From an uncultured Lachnospiraceae bacterium (GTDB taxonomy: Bacteria; Bacillota; Clostridia; Lachnospirales; Lachnospiraceae), in assembly GCA_947167155.1 (NCBI GenBank), contig CAMVHB010000006.1, forward strand, positions 1 to 64,000: 64,000 bases of DNA, read 5' to 3'. This document shows positions 43,178 through 51,411 of the stretch, in pieces (within the stretch, counting starts at the first letter, position 1; each line of letters begins with the position of its first letter). The translations under genes and the position numbers were made by a program. The notes below the pieces were generated by a model. It searched no databases. It saw nothing but the letters and a program-made list of their open reading frames with translations, and was not told where the DNA came from.

Positions 43178-45640
43178 TTACTTCACAACAAAATTTATGA
43201 TACGGCCGGGGACGAAGATCTCCTTTACAACATTCCCGGAAAGCTTTGAATCTACTGCGCTGTGACCGGCCGCAATCGCTTCATCTTTTGAAACATTCTT
43301 CGGAAGGGTAACAACGACCTTTGTCTTTCCGTTCACCTGAACGGGGATCTCTATCGTATCCTCCTCCATCAGCTTCTCATCATATTCGGGCCAGCCGGCT
43401 TCAAATACTGAATTTGTGTTTCCGAGTGCCTCCCAGAGCTCCTCAGCGATATGGGGAGCGAAGGGAGCAAGCAGCCTTGCGTAGGTGCAGAGTGTCTCTT
43501 TGTCGACACCTGTCGTCTTTGAAAGCTCCTGGAACTTGTTGTTGAATTCCATGAAGGCTGATACAACGGTATTTAAGGAGAAATTCTTCATTCTTGATGT
43601 GATGGTATAGGAAAGCTGATGACGAAGCCTGACGAGCTCCGGAGTCTCCTTTACATCCTTGTCCTTTTCCTCCATCACAAGGCGGTAAAGCTTTGAAAGG
43701 AAGCGGTAAACCCCGTCTATACCTCTGTCATCCCACTCGGCATCAAGCTCCGGCGGTCCGACGAAAAGCTCATAGAGTCGAAGCGAATCGCAGCCGTAGT
43801 CACGGATCAGATCATCGGGCGAAACCACATTGCCCTTCGACTTTGACATCTTGATCCCGTTCTTTCCCGTGATCATCCCCTGATTGAAGAGTTTTTTGAA
43901 GGGCTCGTCAAAATCCACGACACCTATATCATGGAGGAACATTGTATAGAATCTCGCGTAGAGAAGATGAAGGACCGCATGCTCAACGCCGCCTACATAC
44001 ATATCTACGGGAAGATATTTCTTCGCCCTCTCTTTTGAAACAAGTTCACTTTCATTCTTGTTGTCGACATAGCGAAGGAAGTACCAGGATGAGCCTGCCC
44101 ACTGAGGCATGGTATTGGTCTCCCTCTTAGCAGGACCGCCGCAATTCGGGCACTTGCAGTTCACCCAGTCCTCCATGGCGGCAAGGGGCGATTCTCCGGT
44201 ACCTGTGGGCTCATAGGAATCCACATCCGGAAGAAGCAGCGGAAGTTCCTCCTCCGGAACCGGTACGGGACCGCACTTTTCGCAGTGGATAATGGGAATG
44301 GGTTCTCCCCAGTATCTCTGGCGGGAGAAGACCCAGTCACGGAATTTGTAATTTTTCTTTTTCTTTCCGAGACCTTTTTTCTCGATGATCTCCGGCGCCT
44401 TCACCTTGAGTTCCGAAGACTCCATTTTGTCCCATTCTCCGGAATTTATCATTATTCCTGAGGCAGCGGTATAAGCGCCCTCATTCTCGGGGAGGACATT
44501 GCCGTCCTCGGGCGTGATGCCATCCATCGGGATACGTCCGTCACTTGTCGCTTTTCCGTTCTTTGAAATTACCTGGATGATCGGGATATTAAATTTCTTT
44601 GCAAACTCATAATCCCTGTCATCATGAGCAGGAACGCACATTACGGCTCCTGTTCCGTAATCCGCGAGAACATAATCCGAAAGCCAGATAGGAACACGCT
44701 TCCCGTTGATCGGGTTTATGGCGTAGCTTCCGGTGAATACTCCGGTCTTTTCCTTGTTCTGAAGCCTGTCAACGGAGGATTTTTTCGATGTCTCGAATAT
44801 ATAATCATCTACTGCCTTCTCATTTTCAGGCGTGGCAAGAGACTTTGCCATCTCGTGCTCGGGTGCAAGTACCATGAATGTGCATCCAAAGAGCGTATCG
44901 GGACGGGTCGTATAGACCGTGATCTTTTCATTCCTGCCGTCGATCGGGAAATCGACCTCGGCGCCGTAGGACCTTCCTATCCAGTCGGTCTGCATCTTCT
45001 TGACCTTCTCGGGCCAGTCAAGATTTGGAAGATCGTCAAGAAGCCTGTCCGCATAATTTGTGATCTTCAGCATCCACTGCTTCAGATTCTTCTTTGTAAC
45101 GGGAGAACCGCAGCGCTCACATGCTCCGTCCACAACCTCTTCGTTCGCAAGTCCGGTCTTGCAGGAAGGACACCAGTTGATCGGCATCTGCTTCTCATAA
45201 GCGAGACCCTTTTTGAACATCTGGACAAAGATCCACTGGGTCCATTTATAGAATTTGGGATCTGTGGTATTTACCTCCATGTCCCAATCATATACCGCGG
45301 AGATCTGCTTGATCTGTTCCCTGATATTGTCGATATTCTTTTCCGTCGAGATCGAGGGATGCTCATGGACCTTGATGGCATAGTTCTCAGCAGGAAGACC
45401 GAAGGCATCCCAGCCCATGGGATGTATGACATACTGCCCCTTCATGATATGATAACGGCTTATCACATCAGAGATCACATAGCCTCTCCAGTGACCTACA
45501 TGAAGACCGTTTCCCGAAGGATAGGGAAACATGTCAAGACAGTAGAACTTTTCTTTTTTTCCGTCGTCTTTGTTTACGGGTTTTTCTTCCCAGATCCTGT
45601 TCCATTTGCTTTCAATCTCGGAAGGATTATAAGTCTTCAA
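43178..45640 (-). CDS. leuS: Leucyl-tRNA synthetase
   Basis: LeuS charges tRNA-Leu. It has the class I signatures HVGH in YPSGNGLHVGHWRGY and KMSKS in GIKMSKSKGN. It also has zinc-finger-like cysteines (CPSCKTGLANEEVVDGACERC) and the CP1 editing domain with TTRPDTLFGCTFMVLAPEH. The ORF track start (TTG 45655) places GGAGGAG inside the coding region; the TTG at 45640 lies 8 nt after that GGAGG and gives the usual N-terminus KTYNPSEIESKW, so I chose it (820 residues). The leader is only about 40 nt, with no T-box. A shared 16-nt motif lies at its probable transcription start. Confidence 0.97.
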   Translation of the reverse strand: MKTYNPSEIESKWNRIWEEKPVNKDDGKKEKFYCLDMFPYPSGNGLHVGHWRGYVISDVISRYHIMKGQYVIHPMGWDAFGLPAENYAIKVHEHPSISTEKNIDNIREQIKQISAVYDWDMEVNTTDPKFYKWTQWIFVQMFKKGLAYEKQMPINWCPSCKTGLANEEVVDGACERCGSPVTKKNLKQWMLKITNYADRLLDDLPNLDWPEKVKKMQTDWIGRSYGAEVDFPIDGRNEKITVYTTRPDTLFGCTFMVLAPEHEMAKSLATPENEKAVDDYIFETSKKSSVDRLQNKEKTGVFTGSYAINPINGKRVPIWLSDYVLADYGTGAVMCVPAHDDRDYEFAKKFNIPIIQVISKNGKATSDGRIPMDGITPEDGNVLPENEGAYTAASGIMINSGEWDKMESSELKVKAPEIIEKKGLGKKKKNYKFRDWVFSRQRYWGEPIPIIHCEKCGPVPVPEEELPLLLPDVDSYEPTGTGESPLAAMEDWVNCKCPNCGGPAKRETNTMPQWAGSSWYFLRYVDNKNESELVSKERAKKYLPVDMYVGGVEHAVLHLLYARFYTMFLHDIGVVDFDEPFKKLFNQGMITGKNGIKMSKSKGNVVSPDDLIRDYGCDSLRLYELFVGPPELDAEWDDRGIDGVYRFLSKLYRLVMEEKDKDVKETPELVRLRHQLSYTITSRMKNFSLNTVVSAFMEFNNKFQELSKTTGVDKETLCTYARLLAPFAPHIAEELWEALGNTNSVFEAGWPEYDEKLMEEDTIEIPVQVNGKTKVVVTLPKNVSKDEAIAAGHSAVDSKLSGNVVKEIFVPGRIINFVVK

Positions 45641-45671
45641 TTTCTGCTCCTCCAAATAAAGGATCGTGATT

Positions 45672-45697
45672 AAATCGCAACGGGAATGATTCTATCA
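45672..45697 (-). promoter_or_regulatory. Extended -10 promoter of leuS with the ATTCCCGTTGCGATTT motif at the start site
   Basis: The minus strand reads TGA-TAGAAT (45689-45697), an extended -10 with no good -35. Two bases later comes ATTCCCGTTGCGATTT (45672-45687), which spans the expected transcription start. A copy differing at one base occupies the same position at the degV promoter. Confidence 0.45.
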
Positions 45698-45725
45698 TAA
45701 TGAAAATAAAAATTAAAGGACATTA

Positions 45726-45756
45726 AAAAAGCCCTGCATGTGCTGCAGGGCTTTTT
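45726..45756 (-). terminator. Rho-independent terminator of the EF-G-like gene
   Basis: A perfect 13-bp stem (aaaaagccctgca / tgcagggcttttt) surrounds a 5-nt loop, followed on the minus strand by a T run. It lies 10 bp after the EF-G-like stop codon and would isolate leuS, which then needs its own promoter. Confidence 0.92.
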
Positions 45757-45766
45757 GATGTTTGGA

Positions 45767-47860
45767 TCACTGGTCGGCATTCTCGGCAAGGAGAGCGGCT
45801 CTCGCCTCAACCTCCTTCTGCTGTACATCGGAGGGTGCCTGCTGATAACGGAGGAATTCATAGGAGAAATCTCCGGTACCGCCGGTTATGGAGCGAAGGT
45901 CCTTGCCGTAGCCGAAGAGCTCAGAGGAAGGTATCTCGGCACGGACTGTCGTCTTTCCGCCCTCTCCTGCATCCATTCCAAGAACTCTCGCGCGGCGCTT
46001 GTTGAGATCGCCCATCACGTCTCCGGTATATTCATCGGGACATACGACAGACAGTGACTCGATCGGTTCAAGCAATATGGGCTTTGCTGCCATTATGCCT
46101 TTCTTCAGTGCCACATTTGACGCGGTCTTGAAAGCCATTTCCGAAGAATCGACAGGATGATAGGAGCCGTCATAGAGGTTTGCCTTGATCCCGACAACGG
46201 GATAACCCGCAAGAGGACCTGCCTTAACGCCCTCCTGGATTCCCTTCTCAACTGCAGGGAAATAATTCTTCGGAACGTTTCCACCGACTACGGATTCGGT
46301 AAAGACATAGGCTTCTTCAAGGTCTCCCGAAGGCTCAAATGTCATCTTTACATGGCCGTACTGACCGTGACCGCCGGTCTGTTTCTTGTATTTGTTGTCG
46401 ATGTCGGCCTTTCCGAGTATCGTCTCCTTGAAGGCTACGAGAGGCTTCTCAAGATCGATCTCCACCTTGTAGTCTTCCTTCAGTATATCCCTTATGATAT
46501 CAAGCTGCTGCTCTGAAAGCCCGTAGATAAGGAGCTGATGGTTTGCGGCATCTACCTCGGTCTTGATGGTCAGATACTCCTGTCCTATCTTCGCAAGTGC
46601 CTGGGCAGCTTTGTCTTCCTCCCCCTTCTTCTTTACGATATATCTCATGCAGGTATAAGGTACGGGAAGACCGCTCTTTACAAAGATCACAGGCTTTGCC
46701 TTTGTGGAAAGAGTGTCGGTTGTCCTGGTCTTTGAAAGCTTTGAAAGGGCTCCGATGTCGCCGGCGTGAAGCTCTGATACCTCCTCTGCCTTTGAACCGG
46801 TAAGTATGTAGAGCTTTCCGATCTTTTCCTCTGACTCAGCCTTCTGATTCCACATAAGGTCATCAGTCTTCAGAACACCGGAATTTACTTTGATAAATGA
46901 ATAAGTCCCCACGAAGGGATCGACCATGGTCTTCCAGACATAAGCCGACTTCGGAAGTGAGAAATCGTAATTTGCATTGAAGACGTCATTTGAATCAGCA
47001 TTGATGCCGACGCATTCCCTCTGCTCGGGAGACGGCATATACTTCACTATATCGACCATCATGGTGAACTGACCGCGATTTAAGGTGTTTGAACCCATCA
47101 TCACGGGAACGATGTCTCCGGTATTTACGCTCTTACGAAGAGCTTGTCTTATCTCATCCTCGGAGAATTCCTCACCGTTGAAATAGCGGTCCATGAACTC
47201 TTCTGAGGTCTCGGCGACGGACTCCATGAGATCTTCGCGGTAGGTGTCAAGGTATTCCTTGCTGTAGTCCGGAACCTCAGCATGCTCTACTTTTCCGTCC
47301 TTGGTCCACTTCTTCCCCTGCTTCTGGATCACATTCACATAGCCGGTGAATTCACCGTTCTCCCTGACCGGAAGGTGGAAGGGCGCGATCTTTTTTCCGT
47401 AAAGTGTGCGAAGATCCTCAACGACCTGCCTGTAGGAAGCATCATCTATATCCATATCAGTAACAAAGAACATACGGGGCATATTATATTTTTCACAAAG
47501 CTCCCATGCCCTCTTCGTTCCGGATTCAACGCCGTTCTTTCCGGAAACTACAATGATGGCTGAATCAGCAGCCGTCATGGCTTCATTAACCTCACCGAGG
47601 AAATCGAGTGACCCCGGAGTATCGAGGACATTGATCTTTGAATCCTCCCAGGGAATGGGGATCACGGAAGTCTGTATCGATATCTTTCTCTTGATCTCCT
47701 GCTTGTCGTAGTCGCTTATGGTATTTCCGGCATCGACTGTCCCGACTCTTTTCGTAATTCCCGCAAGGAAAGCCATGGACTCGGCGAGCGAAGTCTTCCC
47801 CGAGCCTGAATGACCAAGCAGAGCAACGTTCCTGATCTTGTCTGTTGTGTAAACTTTCAT
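45767..47860 (-). CDS. Elongation factor G-like GTPase (EF-G paralogue)
   Basis: The 697-residue protein has the five-domain EF-G plan: G1 GHSGSGKT (16-23), G3 DTPGS (80-84), then the domain II to V regions with TGGHGQYGHVKM in domain IV. It departs from canonical EF-G at key sites. The catalytic His of DTPGH is Ser84; NKMD is TDMD (134-137); the ITI of switch I is ISI (60-62). This matches the EF-G-like subgroup distinct from the main FusA; some members are thought not to support normal translocation. It has its own promoter and terminator, so it is a single-gene unit, divergent from tyrA. AAGGGGG lies about 11 nt before the ATG. Confidence 0.9.
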   Translation of the reverse strand: MKVYTTDKIRNVALLGHSGSGKTSLAESMAFLAGITKRVGTVDAGNTISDYDKQEIKRKISIQTSVIPIPWEDSKINVLDTPGSLDFLGEVNEAMTAADSAIIVVSGKNGVESGTKRAWELCEKYNMPRMFFVTDMDIDDASYRQVVEDLRTLYGKKIAPFHLPVRENGEFTGYVNVIQKQGKKWTKDGKVEHAEVPDYSKEYLDTYREDLMESVAETSEEFMDRYFNGEEFSEDEIRQALRKSVNTGDIVPVMMGSNTLNRGQFTMMVDIVKYMPSPEQRECVGINADSNDVFNANYDFSLPKSAYVWKTMVDPFVGTYSFIKVNSGVLKTDDLMWNQKAESEEKIGKLYILTGSKAEEVSELHAGDIGALSKLSKTRTTDTLSTKAKPVIFVKSGLPVPYTCMRYIVKKKGEEDKAAQALAKIGQEYLTIKTEVDAANHQLLIYGLSEQQLDIIRDILKEDYKVEIDLEKPLVAFKETILGKADIDNKYKKQTGGHGQYGHVKMTFEPSGDLEEAYVFTESVVGGNVPKNYFPAVEKGIQEGVKAGPLAGYPVVGIKANLYDGSYHPVDSSEMAFKTASNVALKKGIMAAKPILLEPIESLSVVCPDEYTGDVMGDLNKRRARVLGMDAGEGGKTTVRAEIPSSELFGYGKDLRSITGGTGDFSYEFLRYQQAPSDVQQKEVEARAALLAENADQ

Positions 47861-47920
47861 ATGTGATCTAACCCCCTTTTCTTGCCTTTTGCTTCAGCTG
47901 CCCTTTCAGACAACAGTAAC

Positions 47921-47949
47921 AGTTTACTAAATATGCTCCCCGAAAACAA
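47921..47949 (-). promoter_or_regulatory. Probable promoter of the EF-G-like gene
   Basis: On the minus strand TTGTTT (47944-47949) and TAAACT (47921-47926) are 17 nt apart. The -35 overlaps one arm of a 14-bp inverted repeat, AACAAT-CA-ATTGTT (47945-47958), which could be an operator. The leader would be about 54 nt. Confidence 0.5.
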
Positions 47950-47986
47950 TCAATTGTTGTAAAAAATGACAAATATGATATAAGTT

Positions 47987-48016
47987 TTGAGTTTTTCATC
48001 AAGAAACAGTTATACT
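47987..48016 (+). promoter_or_regulatory. Promoter of tyrA-aroA
   Basis: TTGAGT (47987-47992) and TATACT (48011-48016) are 18 nt apart. The -10 box ends 7 nt before the tyrA ATG, so transcription should start at or within a base of the start codon. No ribosome-binding site is present. Confidence 0.62.
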
Positions 48017-48023
48017 TCGCATT

Positions 48024-49133
48024 ATGGAAAATAATACATTCAAAAAAGCAGGCTTCCTCGGTCTTGGACTGATCGGAGGCTCCATAGCAAAGGCGATCAA
48101 AAAATATCATCCCGATATTGCGCTTATCGCAAATGCTTCGTCTGAGCGCACGGTCTCTGCCGCTTTTTCCGACGGGATCATCGAGAATGATACACTCCTT
48201 CCCTTAAGTGAGTTTGCTTCCTGCGATCTTTTATTCCTCTGCGCCCCGGTGGATGTGAATCAGAAATATATGAAGGAGCTGGCTCCTGTTTTGAAAGAGA
48301 ACTGTCTCCTCACTGATGTAGGTTCGGTAAAAACCCCGATCACCCGCGCTTTTGAGGAATCAGGTCTCTCCTGCTCATTTATAGGCGGGCATCCCATGAC
48401 AGGAAAGGAAAAGGGCGGCTACTCAAATTCAGACCCCCTCCTCCTTGAAAACGCCTATTATGTTCTTACGAAGTCTTCACGCTCTGGCTGTGACCTCCTC
48501 TTTCGGTTTTCTTCTTTCTTAGAAAGCCTTGGCGCAAATACGATCGTAATGGACACCAAAAACCACGACCGCTCAGTCGCTGCAGTATCGCATGTTCCGC
48601 ATATCATAGCTTCATCACTCGTTCGGCTCCTCATGAATAATGACGATGAAAAAGAGCACATGAAGCAGATAGCTGCCGGAGGCTTTCGCGATATCACCCG
48701 TATAGCCTCATCTGATCCAAATCTTTGGAAGACTATCTTTCTTGAAAACAGGGATGCGGTACTTTCGCTTCTTGACGCATTTTTGGTTGAGGCCGGCGAA
48801 TACAAAAAAGCACTTGAGGCTTGTGACGGAAAAGCCCTGCATGACATGTACGAAAGCAGCCGTGATTTTCGGGATTCCATGCAGATAAAGAAAAAGGGTG
48901 CTTTATCCGAATGTTTTGAATTCTATGTTGATATAGCAGATGAACCCGGTGCTCTTGCAACCATTGCCCTTATCCTTTCCGCACATAATATCAGCATCAA
49001 AAACATCGGCATTGTACATAACAGGGAATATGAACAGGGCGTTCTTCGGATAGAGACCTATGATGCGCCTTCTATGGAATTTTCTGTAGAACTCCTCGAA
49101 CAAAAAGGCTGCACTATCTACAGGAGAAAGTGA
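48024..49133 (+). CDS. tyrA: Prephenate dehydrogenase with C-terminal ACT domain
   Basis: TyrA oxidatively decarboxylates prephenate to 4-hydroxyphenylpyruvate on the way to tyrosine. The 369-residue protein begins with the NAD-binding motif GFLGLGLIGGSIAKAI (10-25), has LTDVGSVKTPI and the substrate-site region GGHPMTGKEKGG, and ends in an ACT domain (FYVDIADEPGALATIALILSAHNIS, about 293-369), which suggests feedback control by an amino acid. The start at 48024 gives the usual distance to the Rossmann loop. The transcript appears leaderless. aroA follows by 6 nt. Confidence 0.96.
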   Translation: MENNTFKKAGFLGLGLIGGSIAKAIKKYHPDIALIANASSERTVSAAFSDGIIENDTLLPLSEFASCDLLFLCAPVDVNQKYMKELAPVLKENCLLTDVGSVKTPITRAFEESGLSCSFIGGHPMTGKEKGGYSNSDPLLLENAYYVLTKSSRSGCDLLFRFSSFLESLGANTIVMDTKNHDRSVAAVSHVPHIIASSLVRLLMNNDDEKEHMKQIAAGGFRDITRIASSDPNLWKTIFLENRDAVLSLLDAFLVEAGEYKKALEACDGKALHDMYESSRDFRDSMQIKKKGALSECFEFYVDIADEPGALATIALILSAHNISIKNIGIVHNREYEQGVLRIETYDAPSMEFSVELLEQKGCTIYRRK

Positions 49134-49139
49134 AAAAAT

Positions 49140-50417
49140 ATGCATTCTTTGAATGGTGAGATAAAGGTTCCCGGCGACAAGTCAATATCACACCGTGCCG
49201 TAATGATAGGCTCTCTTGCGAAAGGAACTACCAGGATAAAGGGTTTTTTGAACGGAGCAGACTGCCTTTCGACGATAGACTGTATGAGGAAGCTCGGTGT
49301 TTCTATAGACTGTTCAAAAGACGATCCACATACGGTTTCAGTAAAGGGAAACGGTCTATTTTCACTTAAGGCACCAATGGAAACCCTTTATACAGGAAAC
49401 AGCGGAACCACAACAAGGATAATATCAGGACTTCTTTCAGCACAGCCCTTTGGATCGACCGTTGACGGCGACTCTTCGATCAGAAAGCGCCCGATGAAGA
49501 GGATCATCGAGCCTCTCTCCCTGATGGGCGCGAATTTAAGGTCGCTTTTCGATAATGGCTGTGCCCCTCTTGTCATAAGTCCGTCTCACCTTCACGGTAT
49601 CAGCTACAGTTCTCCCGTTTCTTCAGCACAGGTGAAATCCGCTATCATTATGGCTTCTCTCTATGCAAAAGGAAAAACTGTCATCACTGAACCCGTAAAA
49701 TCCAGAGATCATACCGAACTCATGCTCTTAGCCTTTGGTGCTGATATAGTTTCAGACAAAAATACCGTAACGGTCACTCCGGGAAAGGAGCTATATGCGA
49801 AGGATATAGAAGTTCCCGGTGACATCTCTTCTGCCGCCTTCTTCCTTGCCGCCGGCGCGATCACAAAGAACAGTGAGATCCTCATCAAAAATGTGAATAT
49901 CAATCCCACAAGAGCCGGGATCCTTACGGTCCTTTCCGATATGGGGGCTTCACTTTCCGTTGAAAACGAAAGGCTGCTCTCGGGAGAAAAAACGGCTGAC
50001 CTTCTGATAAAGTCATCTTCTCTTCACGGAACAACTATTTCCGGCGATATCATCCCTACTCTCATTGACGAGCTGCCGGTGATAGCTGTCATGGCGTCAT
50101 ATGCAAAAGGGCAGACCGTGATAAAGGATGCCGCAGAGCTTCGTGTCAAGGAATCAGACAGAATAGTCTCAATCTCTGAAAACCTAAGAGCTATGGGATG
50201 TGATGTGCAAGAGACCTCTGACGGCATGGTGATAAACGGCGGCACACCTCTCCATAGCACCCGTATCAGCACAAAAAAAGACCACCGCATCGCGATGGCC
50301 TTCCATACAGCTTCACTCCCTCTTGATGAAATGAACATACTTGACGACAGGGACTGCGTCAATATTTCATATCCCGGCTTCTTTGATGATATCTCGTCTC
50401 TGTGTAATTCCCATTAA
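49140..50417 (+). CDS. aroA: 3-phosphoshikimate 1-carboxyvinyltransferase (EPSP synthase)
   Basis: AroA condenses shikimate-3-phosphate with phosphoenolpyruvate in the common aromatic pathway. The 425-residue protein has [18 protein letters not shown] (10-27), [14 protein letters not shown] with the PEP-site residues (about 83-96), [11 protein letters not shown]-like [14 protein letters not shown], and LRVKESDRI. It is the second gene after tyrA, in one operon. The stop overlaps the converging SEC-C gene by 4 nt, and I saw no terminator there. Confidence 0.97.
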   Translation: MHSLNGEIKVPGDKSISHRAVMIGSLAKGTTRIKGFLNGADCLSTIDCMRKLGVSIDCSKDDPHTVSVKGNGLFSLKAPMETLYTGNSGTTTRIISGLLSAQPFGSTVDGDSSIRKRPMKRIIEPLSLMGANLRSLFDNGCAPLVISPSHLHGISYSSPVSSAQVKSAIIMASLYAKGKTVITEPVKSRDHTELMLLAFGADIVSDKNTVTVTPGKELYAKDIEVPGDISSAAFFLAAGAITKNSEILIKNVNINPTRAGILTVLSDMGASLSVENERLLSGEKTADLLIKSSSLHGTTISGDIIPTLIDELPVIAVMASYAKGQTVIKDAAELRVKESDRIVSISENLRAMGCDVQETSDGMVINGGTPLHSTRISTKKDHRIAMAFHTASLPLDEMNILDDRDCVNISYPGFFDDISSLCNSH

Positions 50418-50965
50418 TCATTCAGTGCCGCGATAGCCTGTCTCTCCGCCTCCTGATCCTTTTTCATGCAGCAGTTCTTGTATTTTTTGCCGGAACCGCA
50501 GGGGCAGGGATCGTTTCTGCCTATCTTCTTTCCCTCTCTCCTTAAGGTGTGGGACTTCTTCTCCTCAAGATAAAGTTCCTTCCTGGTATCCTCATCATAA
50601 ATCGAGTCCCATTCCGGGAGGGTATAGAGCCACTCGGCTCCCGCCTTTACCATGTTCTTGTAAAGCTTTCCGGTATCGAAACAAAGGGCGACCTCAGTGT
50701 TTTCATCCATGGTCTCGATCGGATTTTTTTCCTTGAGGCTTTCATTTATTCCGTCAAGAAAGCCTGTCATTAAAAATACCGATGTATCAAACTTCTGTGC
50801 AAGCTCCTTCACAGTTCCCTTTACAACCTCATTCGGGTCTTTCAGTATCTGCGAGTAAATCTCTTTTTCCTTCGGGAAGTATTCACCGTTCCAGAGGGCA
50901 TTCAGCTCCTCCTTTGTAGCATTCTCGTTATAGGCCTTCTCTGTCCATTCGGAAAGTAATGACAT
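50414..50965 (-). CDS. SEC-C metal-binding motif protein
   Basis: From ATG 50965 the protein has 183 residues: a helical, acidic N-terminal part ([15 protein letters not shown] onward) of unknown fold and a C-terminal SEC-C zinc motif, [19 protein letters not shown]. The motif resembles the SecA C-terminus and occurs in many stand-alone proteins that may contact ribosomes or SecB-like partners. The ORF track start (51058) adds 31 unlikely residues. ATG 50965 has GAGG 6 nt upstream and is preferred. It is divergent from the small membrane-protein gene and convergent with aroA. Confidence 0.85.
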   Translation of the reverse strand: MSLLSEWTEKAYNENATKEELNALWNGEYFPKEKEIYSQILKDPNEVVKGTVKELAQKFDTSVFLMTGFLDGINESLKEKNPIETMDENTEVALCFDTGKLYKNMVKAGAEWLYTLPEWDSIYDEDTRKELYLEEKKSHTLRREGKKIGRNDPCPCGSGKKYKNCCMKKDQEAERQAIAALND

Positions 50966-51036
50966 ATCATACCTCACTCTTCTATTTTCTTTGACACATG
51001 AAGATTCTTCAGTCATAATGGCTAATGCGGTTTTGC

Positions 51037-51065
51037 ATATTAGCATATAGATAGACAAAAAGCAA
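51037..51065 (-). promoter_or_regulatory. Promoter of the SEC-C gene
   Basis: On the minus strand TTGCTT (51060-51065) and TAATAT (51037-51042) are 17 nt apart, with TGC before the -10 (extended). An imperfect inverted repeat, GCTAATGC / GCATATTAGC (51021-51044), overlaps the -10. Confidence 0.5.
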
Positions 51066-51078
51066 AGGATTTCACAAA

Positions 51079-51411
51079 ATGAAGGAAAAAGTAAGAAGGA
51101 TAGTCGCTCTCATCGGTATAATCGTTCTCGTCGGAATGTATGTATTCACAGTCATCGCAGCCATCATGGACAATCCCGCGACAATGAAGATCCTCGCGGT
51201 CTCAATAGCGCTTACGATCATCATCCCGATCATCCTCTATGTTCTCTCTATCTTCCTTCGCGGCGGAAAAGAGGATGTCCTCACCGCATCCCTCAGGAAC
51301 CACAGCGTTGAAGAGGGCTATGACAGAAATTCCACAAATGCCCCTGACATTGATATCGAAAAAAAGGCAATGACAAAGGTTCAGCCGGAGGCAGAAAGCA
51401 AGGAATCATAA
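51079..51411 (+). CDS. Small two-helix membrane protein of unknown function
   Basis: A 110-residue protein with a short basic start, two hydrophobic segments (about 8-29 and 37-60), then a charged, probably cytoplasmic tail ending in [23 protein letters not shown] lies 9 nt before the ATG, supporting real translation. Its 3' end overlaps the convergent transglutaminase gene by 31 bp. I do not recognise a named family. Confidence 0.7.
   Translation: MKEKVRRIVALIGIIVLVGMYVFTVIAAIMDNPATMKILAVSIALTIIIPIILYVLSIFLRGGKEDVLTASLRNHSVEEGYDRNSTNAPDIDIEKKAMTKVQPEAESKES

Noticed and set aside
44624-45673. 349-residue plus-strand ORF opposite leuS
   Set aside because: It lies wholly antisense to a well-matched leuS, shows no recognisable domain, and reflects codon bias on the other strand. 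The same applies to the long plus-strand ORFs at 13866, 33767, 42502 and 62707.
45641-45700. A T-box leader for leuS
   Set aside because: The probable leader is only about 40 nt, too short for a T-box, and no T-box or specifier-loop sequence is visible.
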